Source of the DNA: Dehalococcoidia bacterium
Lineage (GTDB): Bacteria; Chloroflexota; Dehalococcoidia; Dehalococcoidales; RBG-16-60-22
Reading direction: 5' to 3'
Length of the DNA stretch: 10,463 nt
Assembly (NCBI GenBank): GCA_030605045.1
Contig: JAUWBK010000020.1
Span: 1 to 10,463, forward strand
The stretch's first letter is position 1. Each line of letters begins with the position of its first letter. This document shows, one piece after another, positions 1 through 6,309 of the stretch. A program made the translations under genes and the position numbers. The notes beneath the pieces are model-generated. The model made no database searches and was not told the DNA's origin. It worked only from the letters and a program-made list of their open reading frames with translations.

Positions 1-519
1 GTTCCGAAAGGTAAAATTGGCCTAGCCACGGTATGTAGTGTGGTCATTAATGGCGCCTTGCTCAAGGCAGGGATTCCCACTGAATCCAGGTTTGGCGGCG
101 TGCTTGAAGTTAGAGATTCAAAACCAAGGCGCTTTGTCGCCATCATCAACTATGCCGGTACTTCCCTAGACCCGTCCGAGCAATACATCCGCGCCAAGAT
201 GACCAGTGTCAGCGAAGCATCCAGAACCGGCAATGGCAAAATACTGGCTAATTTCCGTGAAATACCGGCCCCGTCCCGGTTAATTGCCCAGGAAGTAATC
301 ACTTCACTCAAAGAGGCTGGCATCAGTGGCGTTTATGCCTTGGGCAACACCAGCGAACCAATCTGCCAAATTGCGATAGGTCTAAATAGGGTTGGCATGG
401 TGCTGCTCGGTGGACTAAACCCGGTGGCGGCAGCCGTTGAGGCCGGTATTGAAGTCGAAAACGTGGCGGAAAGTGGCATAATCGATTTTGAACAATTAAA
501 CAGCTTTTGGCAGCTATAA
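1..519 (+). CDS. nrpR: NrpR-type transcriptional regulator, C-terminal regulatory domain (partial, 5' end missing)
   Basis: The reading frame is open from base 1, so the gene begins outside the window; the GTG at 40 is internal, because the codons before it already encode the family pattern PKGKIGLATVCSVVING. What remains (172 codons) is the end of a DUF128/NrpR regulatory domain. Visible signatures are the TVCSVVINGALLKAGIP stretch, then RFGGVLEV, and near the end VGMVLLGGLNPVAAAVEAGI. NrpR in methanogens represses nitrogen-fixation and ammonium-assimilation genes and is released by 2-oxoglutarate; the domain binds this effector. The DNA-binding winged helix would lie upstream and cannot be seen. 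The stop TAA (517-519) is 11 bases before the next ATG, so the two genes may be co-transcribed, although no functional link is evident. Family assignment is firm; a nitrogen role in this organism is inferred. Confidence 0.85.
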   Translation, partial: VPKGKIGLATVCSVVINGALLKAGIPTESRFGGVLEVRDSKPRRFVAIINYAGTSLDPSEQYIRAKMTSVSEASRTGNGKILANFREIPAPSRLIAQEVITSLKEAGISGVYALGNTSEPICQIAIGLNRVGMVLLGGLNPVAAAVEAGIEVENVAESGIIDFEQLNSFWQL

Positions 520-530
520 GAATAAATAAT

Positions 531-3305
531 ATGAGTTATTTTAGTGATCTAGATAGGATATGGGGGAAGGAAAGTCCCACCTCTCCCAAGCCCCCAAAAC
601 GGGAAAGAAGACCCAATCCTGCCCGAAGGTGGCTTATTATCATTGGCACGCTGGTCTTTCTTTTCATCATCGCCGCCATCGGCAGGGGCATCTACACCGA
701 GTGGCTCTGGTTCGATAGCCTGGGGTTCAGCAGCGTCTACACCACCATCCTGACGACAAAATTATGGCTTTTCGCTGCCGGTGCTTTTGTCTTTCTGATG
801 CTACTCCTGTCTAATCTTTTCCTGGCACGGCGATTATCTCCGGTAAGTGAAGATAATGTTTTCATCGGACAAGGATTAGTCATCGTGCGTCGTATGTTCG
901 ATATTGGCGTCTTAATCTCGGCTCTTTTTCTAAGCCTTATTTTCGGTCTGGTTACTTCCGGTCAGTGGGAGATGGTTTTACGTTTCGCCAATGCTACCAA
1001 CTTCAATATCACTGAGCCCCTGCTAGGTAGAGATGTCGCCTTTTACCTCTTTAATCTCCCTCTTTACCAATTCATTCAGGGATGGTTGATATGGGCTACC
1101 ATCATCATCCTCATTTTTACGGCTACCATTTATGTGCTCAATATTGGTTTGCGCCGCACCGCTTTTACCATCGCCATTAAAGGACACCTTTCAATACTGG
1201 GGGCTGTTATCTTCTTTCTCATTGCCTGGAGCTACCGTCTTAAAATCTTTGACCTTCTCTACTCCGAGCGTGGTGTCATTTTTGGTGCCGGCTATACCGA
1301 CGCCCATGCCCAGTGGCTGGCCTGGCGGATTCTCATTGTTATTGCCATAATATCAGGCTTGCTGCTATTAATTGGCATCTTTCGCCGCGGAAAGCATTGG
1401 TTATTTGCATCCATCGGATTATGGATGGTCTTAGCCATTATCTTCGGGAGTATCTATCCGGCAATCATGCAGAGATTCCAGGTAGAACCCAATGAGTTAG
1501 ATAAAGAAAGGCCCTATATTAAGTACAACATCCAACTAACCCGACTTGCCTTCGGGCTTGACCGAATCGAGGAAAAGGATATCCCGGTTGAAGTTGCCCC
1601 AAGTGAAGAAGATATTGCCCAAAATAGTGCCACGATAAATAATATCAGGTTATGGGATTACCGCCCTCTCAAGGATACTTATAACCAGATACAGTCAATA
1701 AGACTGTACTATGATTTTGTAGACATTGACGTTGACCGCTACGAAATTGATGGTAGCTATCGTCAGGTACTACTCGGAGCACGAGAGCTTTCTCCGGAAA
1801 AGCTTGCCGCTCAAGCCCAGACCTGGATTAATCGACGCCTCCAGTTCACCCACGGCTATGGCGTTGCGCTAAGTCCGACCAATGAAGTCACTGAGCGGGG
1901 TTTACCCAATCTTTGGGTCAAAGATGTACCACCTATTGGCACGATTGAGATTGAGAGGCCGGAGATTTACTTTGGGGAGAAGACAGAAGATTATGTCATT
2001 GTCAACACTAAGATTGCGGAATTCGACTACCCCAAGGGAGATACTAATGTCTATACCAGATATGAAGCTGAGAACGGGATAAAGTTGAATTCCTTCATTC
2101 GTAAGCTGGTTTTCGCCTGGGAACTCGGCGACATTAACCTCCTGATTAGTGGGGAATTGACTGCGGATAGCCAGCTTCTTTATCGCCGCAACATCCGGCA
2201 ACGAGTGCAGCATCTGGCCCCCTTTCTCAAGCTAGACAGCGACCCGTATATAGTGATTAACGATGGCAAGCTATACTGGATACAGGATGCCTATACTGTT
2301 TCTGACCACTATCCCTATTCCCAGCCCACCCCGGGAGGTATTAACTACATCCGTAACAGTGTTAAAGTGGTCATCAATCCCTATGACGGCTCAGTTACCT
2401 TCTACCTCATCGACCCAGAAGATGCCGTGGTCAATACCTACGCCGCTATCTTTCCGGCTCTCTTTACCCCAATAGAGGAAATGCCGGAATCACTTCGGGC
2501 GCACCTGCGCTATCCTCAAGACCTTTTCCAGGTACAGGTATCAGTGTATCAAACCTATCACATGCAAGACCCCAGGGTCTTTTACAATAAAGAGGACTTG
2601 TGGTCAATCCCGGTTGAGACCTACGCTGACGCCGAACGAAGTATGGAGCCTTACTATGTGATAATGAGGCTGCCTGGTGAAGAGCGAGAGGAATTTGTGC
2701 TGATGCTTCCCTTCACTCCCACCCAGAAAGACAACATGATTACCTGGCTGGCAGCGCGCAGTGACGGTGATAAGTACGGTAAACTTATTGCCTATGATTT
2801 CCCCAAGGATAAGCTGATTTACGGACCAAGACAGATTGAAGCCCGAATCGATCAGGATCCCACCATCTCCAGTCAGCTTACCCTGTGGGGGCAAAAAGGC
2901 TCCCAGGTTATCCGAGGTAACCTGCTGGTGATACCCATTGAGCAATCGATTCTTTACGTGGAGCCAGTTTATCTCAAAGCCGAGAGGGGGCAACTGCCAG
3001 AACTAAAGAGAGTCGTCGTCGCCAGTGGCGACCTGATCGCCATGGAGCCGACCCTGGCCCAGAGCCTGAGCGCCATCTATCCTGGCTTGTCCGCAGAAGA
3101 GCTTCCGGTATCGGCTCCTCCAGCTACTCCGGGGATGCCTGCCGAACTAGTCGAGCTAGCCGAGCTAGCGGAGTTAGCCCAGGAGCACTATACTAAAGCG
3201 CAGGAGCATCTCAAGGCAGGTAATTGGGCTGGCTGGGGAGAAGAATTAAGGAAGATGGAAGAAGTCCTGAACCAGCTAGTAGAGTTAGCCTCTCGTCAGG
3301 AGTAA
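531..3305 (+). CDS. UPF0182 family large integral membrane protein
   Basis: This 924-residue protein belongs to UPF0182 (COG1615), whose function is unknown. It has a short basic cytoplasmic N-terminus, then about seven hydrophobic helices at roughly residues 34-52, 78-98, 122-142, 182-204, 217-235, 263-284 and 290-310, and a large, probably extracytoplasmic domain to about residue 870. Family signatures include EWLWFDSLGF near residue 57, VEPNELDKERPYI near 318, LWDYRPL, FTHGYGVALSPTNEV and RPEIYFGE. The tail is an acidic, Ala/Leu-rich helix typical of the family, preceded by a proline-rich linker. Length is normal. I chose ATG 531 rather than the in-frame TTG 507, which would overlap nrpR; neither has a convincing Shine-Dalgarno, so initiation may rely on coupling to nrpR or on the A/T-rich leader. 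Identity as UPF0182 is secure. Confidence 0.93.
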   Translation: MSYFSDLDRIWGKESPTSPKPPKRERRPNPARRWLIIIGTLVFLFIIAAIGRGIYTEWLWFDSLGFSSVYTTILTTKLWLFAAGAFVFLMLLLSNLFLARRLSPVSEDNVFIGQGLVIVRRMFDIGVLISALFLSLIFGLVTSGQWEMVLRFANATNFNITEPLLGRDVAFYLFNLPLYQFIQGWLIWATIIILIFTATIYVLNIGLRRTAFTIAIKGHLSILGAVIFFLIAWSYRLKIFDLLYSERGVIFGAGYTDAHAQWLAWRILIVIAIISGLLLLIGIFRRGKHWLFASIGLWMVLAIIFGSIYPAIMQRFQVEPNELDKERPYIKYNIQLTRLAFGLDRIEEKDIPVEVAPSEEDIAQNSATINNIRLWDYRPLKDTYNQIQSIRLYYDFVDIDVDRYEIDGSYRQVLLGARELSPEKLAAQAQTWINRRLQFTHGYGVALSPTNEVTERGLPNLWVKDVPPIGTIEIERPEIYFGEKTEDYVIVNTKIAEFDYPKGDTNVYTRYEAENGIKLNSFIRKLVFAWELGDINLLISGELTADSQLLYRRNIRQRVQHLAPFLKLDSDPYIVINDGKLYWIQDAYTVSDHYPYSQPTPGGINYIRNSVKVVINPYDGSVTFYLIDPEDAVVNTYAAIFPALFTPIEEMPESLRAHLRYPQDLFQVQVSVYQTYHMQDPRVFYNKEDLWSIPVETYADAERSMEPYYVIMRLPGEEREEFVLMLPFTPTQKDNMITWLAARSDGDKYGKLIAYDFPKDKLIYGPRQIEARIDQDPTISSQLTLWGQKGSQVIRGNLLVIPIEQSILYVEPVYLKAERGQLPELKRVVVASGDLIAMEPTLAQSLSAIYPGLSAEELPVSAPPATPGMPAELVELAELAELAQEHYTKAQEHLKAGNWAGWGEELRKMEEVLNQLVELASRQE
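3144..3179 (+). repeat. Four tandem 9-bp units inside the UPF0182 gene
   Basis: Four imperfect copies follow one another: GAACTAGTC, GAGCTAGCC, GAGCTAGCG, GAGTTAGCC. They are in frame and encode Glu-Leu-Val/Ala units at the start of the C-terminal helix. The array probably arose by slippage, and unit number may vary between strains. Confidence 0.8.
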
Positions 3306-3377
3306 GTCAAGCCGGCAATATGTTCTCGGCGTATTTGGATGGTGCTCAACTTATTCACCAATTCCCCAGGCCTAATG

Positions 3378-3393
3378 GTTGCAAATCGGCAAC
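3378..3393. promoter_or_regulatory. Inverted repeat over the -35 region
   Basis: GTTGC and GCAAC form a perfect 5-bp dyad around a 6-base centre (3378-3382 with 3389-3393). It covers the predicted -35 element, so it could be a protein-binding site, but so short a dyad can occur by chance. Confidence 0.25.
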
Positions 3394-3407
3394 TATCTGA
3401 GTAAAAT
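3379..3407 (+). promoter_or_regulatory. Putative sigma-70-type promoter of the padR operon
   Basis: TTGCAA at 3379-3384 and TAAAAT at 3402-3407 are separated by exactly 17 bases, each differing from consensus by two and one bases respectively. Transcription would start near 3414, about 36 bases before the padR ATG. This is the only gap in this part of the window, and the orientation suits padR and the following gene. Confidence 0.5.
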
Positions 3408-3408
3408 G

Positions 3409-3429
3409 ATATATAGTTACTCTATGTAT
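3409..3429. promoter_or_regulatory. Putative PadR operator (AT-rich dyad at the transcription start)
   Basis: ATATATAG (3409-3416) and CTATGTAT (3422-3429) are inverted repeats matching at 7 of 8 positions around a 5-base centre. The dyad lies immediately downstream of the predicted -10 box and over the predicted start site, where a bound repressor would block initiation. PadR proteins often bind AT-rich dyads containing ATGTAT/ATACAT-like half sites and often control their own operon. Autoregulation here is inferred from position. Confidence 0.45.
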
Positions 3430-3449
3430 TATATTAGACGAGGTAAAAA

Positions 3450-3770
3450 ATGGAACCAAGACGAGAGCTAATCAGGGGAAGTGCTGATTCTTTGCTTCTC
3501 TGCTTGATTGGGCAGCAATCAATGTATGGTTATCAGATTATCAAGGAGCTTGAGAAAAGGAGTCAAGGCTACTTCAAATTTAAGGAAGGGACCCTTTACC
3601 CGGCTCTCCACCGCTTAGAAAAGGCCGGCTCAATTCTGGGTAAGTGGCAGCTGCTGTCTAATAGTCGGCCGAGGCGGTATTATCGCATCACGGCTAAAGG
3701 ACACTCTAAGCTGGCCGCGGAGAGAGTTCATTGGCAGGACTTCCTAAAGGCCATGAATCTGATTTTTTAA
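3450..3770 (+). CDS. PadR family transcriptional regulator
   Basis: This 106-residue protein is a compact (subfamily-2 size) PadR winged-helix repressor. The signatures are MYGYQIIKEL (residues 25-34) in the first DNA-binding helices, EGTLYPALHRLEKAG (46-60) as the recognition region, and RPRRYYRITAKG (73-84) as the wing, followed by a short C-terminal dimerisation helix. The start ATG has GAGGT at 3440-3444, five bases upstream. It lies 27 bases before a HAAS-domain membrane protein gene, an arrangement common in bacteria in which PadR controls its membrane partner and itself. The inverted repeat just upstream is a plausible operator. Such regulators respond to phenolics, drugs or envelope stress in characterised cases, but the inducer here cannot be told from the sequence. 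Confidence 0.93.
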   Translation: MEPRRELIRGSADSLLLCLIGQQSMYGYQIIKELEKRSQGYFKFKEGTLYPALHRLEKAGSILGKWQLLSNSRPRRYYRITAKGHSKLAAERVHWQDFLKAMNLIF

Positions 3771-3797
3771 CCGGCGAGTTATTAAAAGGCAGGGGCA

Positions 3798-4748
3798 ATG
3801 ACAACCTCATTAAGTCATTACCTGGAAGATATTAGAGATAATTTAAGGATTGACCGCTCTGAAGAGAGAGAAGTCATCAGTGAGCTCGAGACACATATCG
3901 AAGACAAGCTTCAGGAACTGAAGAAAGCCGGGCTCTCTGAAGAAGAGGCAACCGAGACTTGCCTTGGACTGCTGGGCTCGGCCAAATTGATCGCCCGGCA
4001 GATATATGAAGCCCATAGCCAGGGTAGTTGGCGGCAAGCGTTACTGGCTTCAATGCCGCACCTGCTTTTTGGCATCTTGTTTGTGCTCAACTGGTGGCAC
4101 CATATTGGTTGGCTCTCAATCATGCTCACGCTAATCCTAGTTACCGTCATCTATGGTTGGGTACATGGTAAACCAACTTGGGTTTTCTCGTGGCTGGGTT
4201 ACTCTTTACTACCAGTAGTCGTCGTTGGTCTCCTTTTACCTCATCTACCTAAAGGATGGTCATTACTGGCCATACCCCTCTATTTCCCGCTGGCCCTATG
4301 GTGGCTCTTCTGTATTGTGGTGCAAACCACCAGGCGAGACTGGCTGTTTAGTTCCTTAATGCTACTGCCAACGCCAATTATCATCGGCTGGTTTTTAACG
4401 GTGGCACCAGATGGTCGATTCACCGAATACACTTTGCAGCGCGTGTATTATTTTGCTCCCTGGATTGGACTGAGCTTTTTAACCTTAGCGCTAACTATCG
4501 CTGCCTTTATTCGCCTGCGACAGCGCTGGTTGAGGATAGCTTTATTAATTATCTCGGGACTCTTAACGCTAACCATGGTTGCCTATTATGCCGGTGGTAG
4601 GCTCAGTTTGACCACCTTTGTCGGTCTAATTCTGGTAATGTGGGGACTTTTCTTAGTGCCACCGCTGCTGGACCGATGGCTAAGAAAAGGTCGACGAATA
4701 TTCAAACGCCGCATAAATTACCGATTGCCGACGCGAGTAGCCAATTAG
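3798..4748 (+). CDS. HAAS-domain multi-spanning membrane protein
   Basis: The first about 80 residues form a soluble helical domain of the HAAS/DUF1700 type: a Leu-rich amphipathic start, HIEDKLQELKKAGLSEEEA at residues 33-51 and LGLLGSAKLIARQI near 56-69. This domain typically sits at the N-terminus of membrane proteins encoded beside PadR regulators. About eight hydrophobic segments follow at roughly 82-98, 103-121, 128-147, 154-175, 182-202, 216-238, 244-264 and 271-291, ending in a basic cytoplasmic tail. There is no visible enzymatic or transporter motif, so function is unknown; a sensor or envelope-stress role is inference from the PadR pairing. The ATG has AGGCAGGGG just upstream. Its TAG stop overlaps the ribosome binding site of the next gene, and the downstream DegV reading frame is the same frame, which suggests termination-reinitiation coupling. 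Confidence 0.8.
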   Translation: MTTSLSHYLEDIRDNLRIDRSEEREVISELETHIEDKLQELKKAGLSEEEATETCLGLLGSAKLIARQIYEAHSQGSWRQALLASMPHLLFGILFVLNWWHHIGWLSIMLTLILVTVIYGWVHGKPTWVFSWLGYSLLPVVVVGLLLPHLPKGWSLLAIPLYFPLALWWLFCIVVQTTRRDWLFSSLMLLPTPIIIGWFLTVAPDGRFTEYTLQRVYYFAPWIGLSFLTLALTIAAFIRLRQRWLRIALLIISGLLTLTMVAYYAGGRLSLTTFVGLILVMWGLFLVPPLLDRWLRKGRRIFKRRINYRLPTRVAN

Positions 4749-4755
4749 AGGAGGT
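4748..4755 (+). promoter_or_regulatory. Strong Shine-Dalgarno that fixes the ACG start of degV-1
   Basis: GAGGAGGT starts on the last base of the upstream TAG stop and lies five bases before ACG 4761. It is the strongest ribosome binding site in the window and places initiation at a codon that would otherwise not be accepted as a start. Confidence 0.75.
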
Positions 4756-4760
4756 CTGCA

Positions 4761-5615
4761 ACGAAAAAGGTAGCCATCGTCACTGATAGCATTGCTTGCC
4801 TCACCAGGGAATTGGTCGAGCAGTATGGGATTGGAATTATCCCGATTAACTTTTTTGCCGGGGGCAAACTCTACAAAGACTGGGTAGATATAACCCCTTC
4901 GGAGGCATATGAATTATTCTTAAAAGACCCGGAGTCTTTTAAGACATCGGCTGCCTCTCCCGAAGACTGCCTTAACGCCTACCGGAAGGCGAGCCAGCAA
5001 GCCAAGGATATCCTCTGTGTAACCGTCTCAATCAAACTCAGCACCGTCTATAATGTTGCTCAAAGAGCTAAAGAGCTAGCCAAAACCGAACTTCCCGCTA
5101 TCTCCTTAGAAATATTAGACTCCAATACGGCTACCCCTGCCGAAGGTTTTGTTGCTTTAGCTGGGGCGCGGGCAGCCGCCGAGGGGAAGGACTTGGCTGA
5201 GGTAGTCAGCGCCGCCGAGGAGATAAGAGACAAGGTTAGTTGTATTGTCCTTCTGGATACGATTCGCCATGTTTACCGCTCCGGGCGCATACCCAAGATA
5301 GCGTCTCAGGTAGGCTCGATACTCAATATCAGGCCAATTCTTACTGTTTCCGGAGCGGTACATTTTACTGGAGCAGTGAGAAACCGGGAGCACGGCATAG
5401 AGCGCATCCTGCAAATGATGCGAGATAAAGTAGAGCAAATTCCAGTGCATGTGGCCGTAATGCATGCTTATGCTCCAGATGAGGGGGAAAGGCTAAAGGA
5501 GCGGGTATCCGCTGAATTCAATTGTGCCGAGTTGTGGCTTACCGAGTTCAGCCCGATAATGGGCTATGCCTGTGGTACAGGAACCGTCGGGCTTGCCTTT
5601 TACACTGAAGACTGA
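4761..5615 (+). CDS. DegV family fatty-acid-binding protein (FakB-like), apparent ACG start
   Basis: This 284-residue protein is a full-length DegV family member. DegV/FakB proteins bind one fatty acid and present it to the kinase FakA, which makes acyl-phosphate. Signatures: KKVAIVTDS (residues 2-10), KTSAASPEDC (61-70) with the carboxylate-binding Thr-Ser pair at 62-63, IKLSTVY with Ser94, the RSGR turn (173-176), and ILNIRPIL (187-194). The conserved N-terminus requires initiation at ACG 4761; no ATG, GTG or TTG exists in frame between the upstream TAG (4746-4748) and TTG 4812, which would delete the VTDS strand. GAGGAGGT ends five bases before the ACG. Oddly, the C-terminal HxGPG motif reads YACGTG, so the pocket histidine is replaced by Ala270. 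It precedes plsY by 58 bases. The family is certain; the exact ligand is unknown. Confidence 0.9.
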   Translation, partial: TKKVAIVTDSIACLTRELVEQYGIGIIPINFFAGGKLYKDWVDITPSEAYELFLKDPESFKTSAASPEDCLNAYRKASQQAKDILCVTVSIKLSTVYNVAQRAKELAKTELPAISLEILDSNTATPAEGFVALAGARAAAEGKDLAEVVSAAEEIRDKVSCIVLLDTIRHVYRSGRIPKIASQVGSILNIRPILTVSGAVHFTGAVRNREHGIERILQMMRDKVEQIPVHVAVMHAYAPDEGERLKERVSAEFNCAELWLTEFSPIMGYACGTGTVGLAFYTED

Positions 5616-5630
5616 GAGAATTAGTATAAT
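5599..5630 (+). promoter_or_regulatory. Possible promoter for plsY and degV-2
   Basis: A perfect TATAAT lies at 5625-5630, 43 bases before the plsY ATG, in the gap after degV-1. The best upstream match is TTTACA at 5599-5604 inside the end of degV-1, but the 20-base spacing is longer than ideal. It could give plsY and degV-2 transcription independent of the padR operon. Confidence 0.35.
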
Positions 5631-5673
5631 AGCTTAATCTTTTTCTGACAGAAGGCTACGGGAGCCATTAAAA

Positions 5674-6309
5674 ATGATATTCAATGCGGTGATAGCGACG
5701 GTGAGCGGTTATCTGTTGGGCTCTATCCCTTCGGCTTATATCGTCGGCCGCCTTAAAAAGGGGGTTGATATTCGGCAAGTGGGCGGCGGTAATATAGGCG
5801 CCTTAAACACCGCTCGGGAGATAGGTCTATTACCTGGTTTAGCCGTTCTGATTGCTGATGTAGCCAAAGGTGCAGCCGCCGTGCTTATTGCCCAATGGCT
5901 GGGTCTCCCCTTGATATGGATATTCATCGCTGGCTTCGCTGCCATCGTCGGGCACAATTGGCCCGTTTTTCTGGGATTTAAGGGAGGTAAAGGCGCCGCC
6001 ACTACCCTGGGAGTGCTTCTGGCTCTGGTCCCCGGTGAGTTTGCCATTAGCCTGGCGATAATGGTGATAGTCATCGTCATTACCAGCAATGTCCGTCTGG
6101 CAATTATCGTCGGGCTAGCTGTATTGCCTTTAATTATCTGGCAACTCAATGGTTCTGGCATGCTTATCGCCTATTCTCTAGCCCTTTTCTTCTTTCTCGG
6201 TGTCAGGTCGCTACCCAGCGCTAGGGAAGCCATGGCGAACATTAGTGATAAAAAGAGGCTCATTTTTGATCGAGAATATCACTTCTGGCAAACCAAGAAA
6301 AATAAATGA
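5674..6309 (+). CDS. plsY: Acyl-phosphate:glycerol-3-phosphate acyltransferase PlsY
   Basis: PlsY transfers an acyl group from acyl-phosphate to glycerol-3-phosphate, giving lysophosphatidic acid at the inner face of the membrane. The 211 residues are close to the family's usual length of about 200 and contain several hydrophobic helices. Motif 1 is seen as GSIPSAYIVGR (16-26) plus GGGNIGALN (37-45), DVAKG follows at 62-66, and motif 2 is VGHNWPVFLGFKGGKGAAT (92-110), the glycine-rich phosphate-binding loop. The third motif near the C-terminus, usually an Asn-Ile-x-Arg-Leu ... Gly-x-Glu pattern, is divergent here: NISDKKRLIFDREYHFW at 189-205, with wider spacing. GGGAG (5660-5664) precedes ATG 5674. 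The stop overlaps the start of degV-2 as ATGA, so the two are translationally coupled. Its placement between two FakB-like genes supports use of acyl-phosphate made from free fatty acids. Confidence 0.95.
   Translation: MIFNAVIATVSGYLLGSIPSAYIVGRLKKGVDIRQVGGGNIGALNTAREIGLLPGLAVLIADVAKGAAAVLIAQWLGLPLIWIFIAGFAAIVGHNWPVFLGFKGGKGAATTLGVLLALVPGEFAISLAIMVIVIVITSNVRLAIIVGLAVLPLIIWQLNGSGMLIAYSLALFFFLGVRSLPSAREAMANISDKKRLIFDREYHFWQTKKNK

Noticed and set aside
507..530. TTG 507 as the UPF0182 start
   Set aside because: It overlaps the end of nrpR and has no ribosome binding site; ATG 531 gives a normal family N-terminus.
2604..2993. 129-codon open frame on the - strand
   Set aside because: It is the antisense of the UPF0182 extracellular domain and shows no recognisable motif or ribosome site.
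3305..3345. GCCG/CGGC hairpin after the UPF0182 gene as a terminator
   Set aside because: A four-base stem with a 12-base loop and no T run is not convincing.
4700..4800. Readthrough of the TAG at 4746 to make a HAAS-DegV fusion
   Set aside because: The frames agree, but a perfect Shine-Dalgarno right after the stop and the family-like N-terminus at 4761 explain the layout by separate initiation.
4812..5615. TTG 4812 as the start of DegV-1
   Set aside because: It would delete the conserved VAIVTDS strand, which is encoded in frame just upstream, and no ribosome binding site precedes it.
5654..5666. GGCT/AGCC hairpin around the plsY ribosome site
   Set aside because: A four-base stem with a five-base loop is too weak to claim translational control.
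5736..6161. 141-codon open frame on the - strand
   Set aside because: It lies wholly opposite plsY, whose motifs are unmistakable; the composition is low-complexity Thr/Ile/Pro/Arg and it has no family signature.
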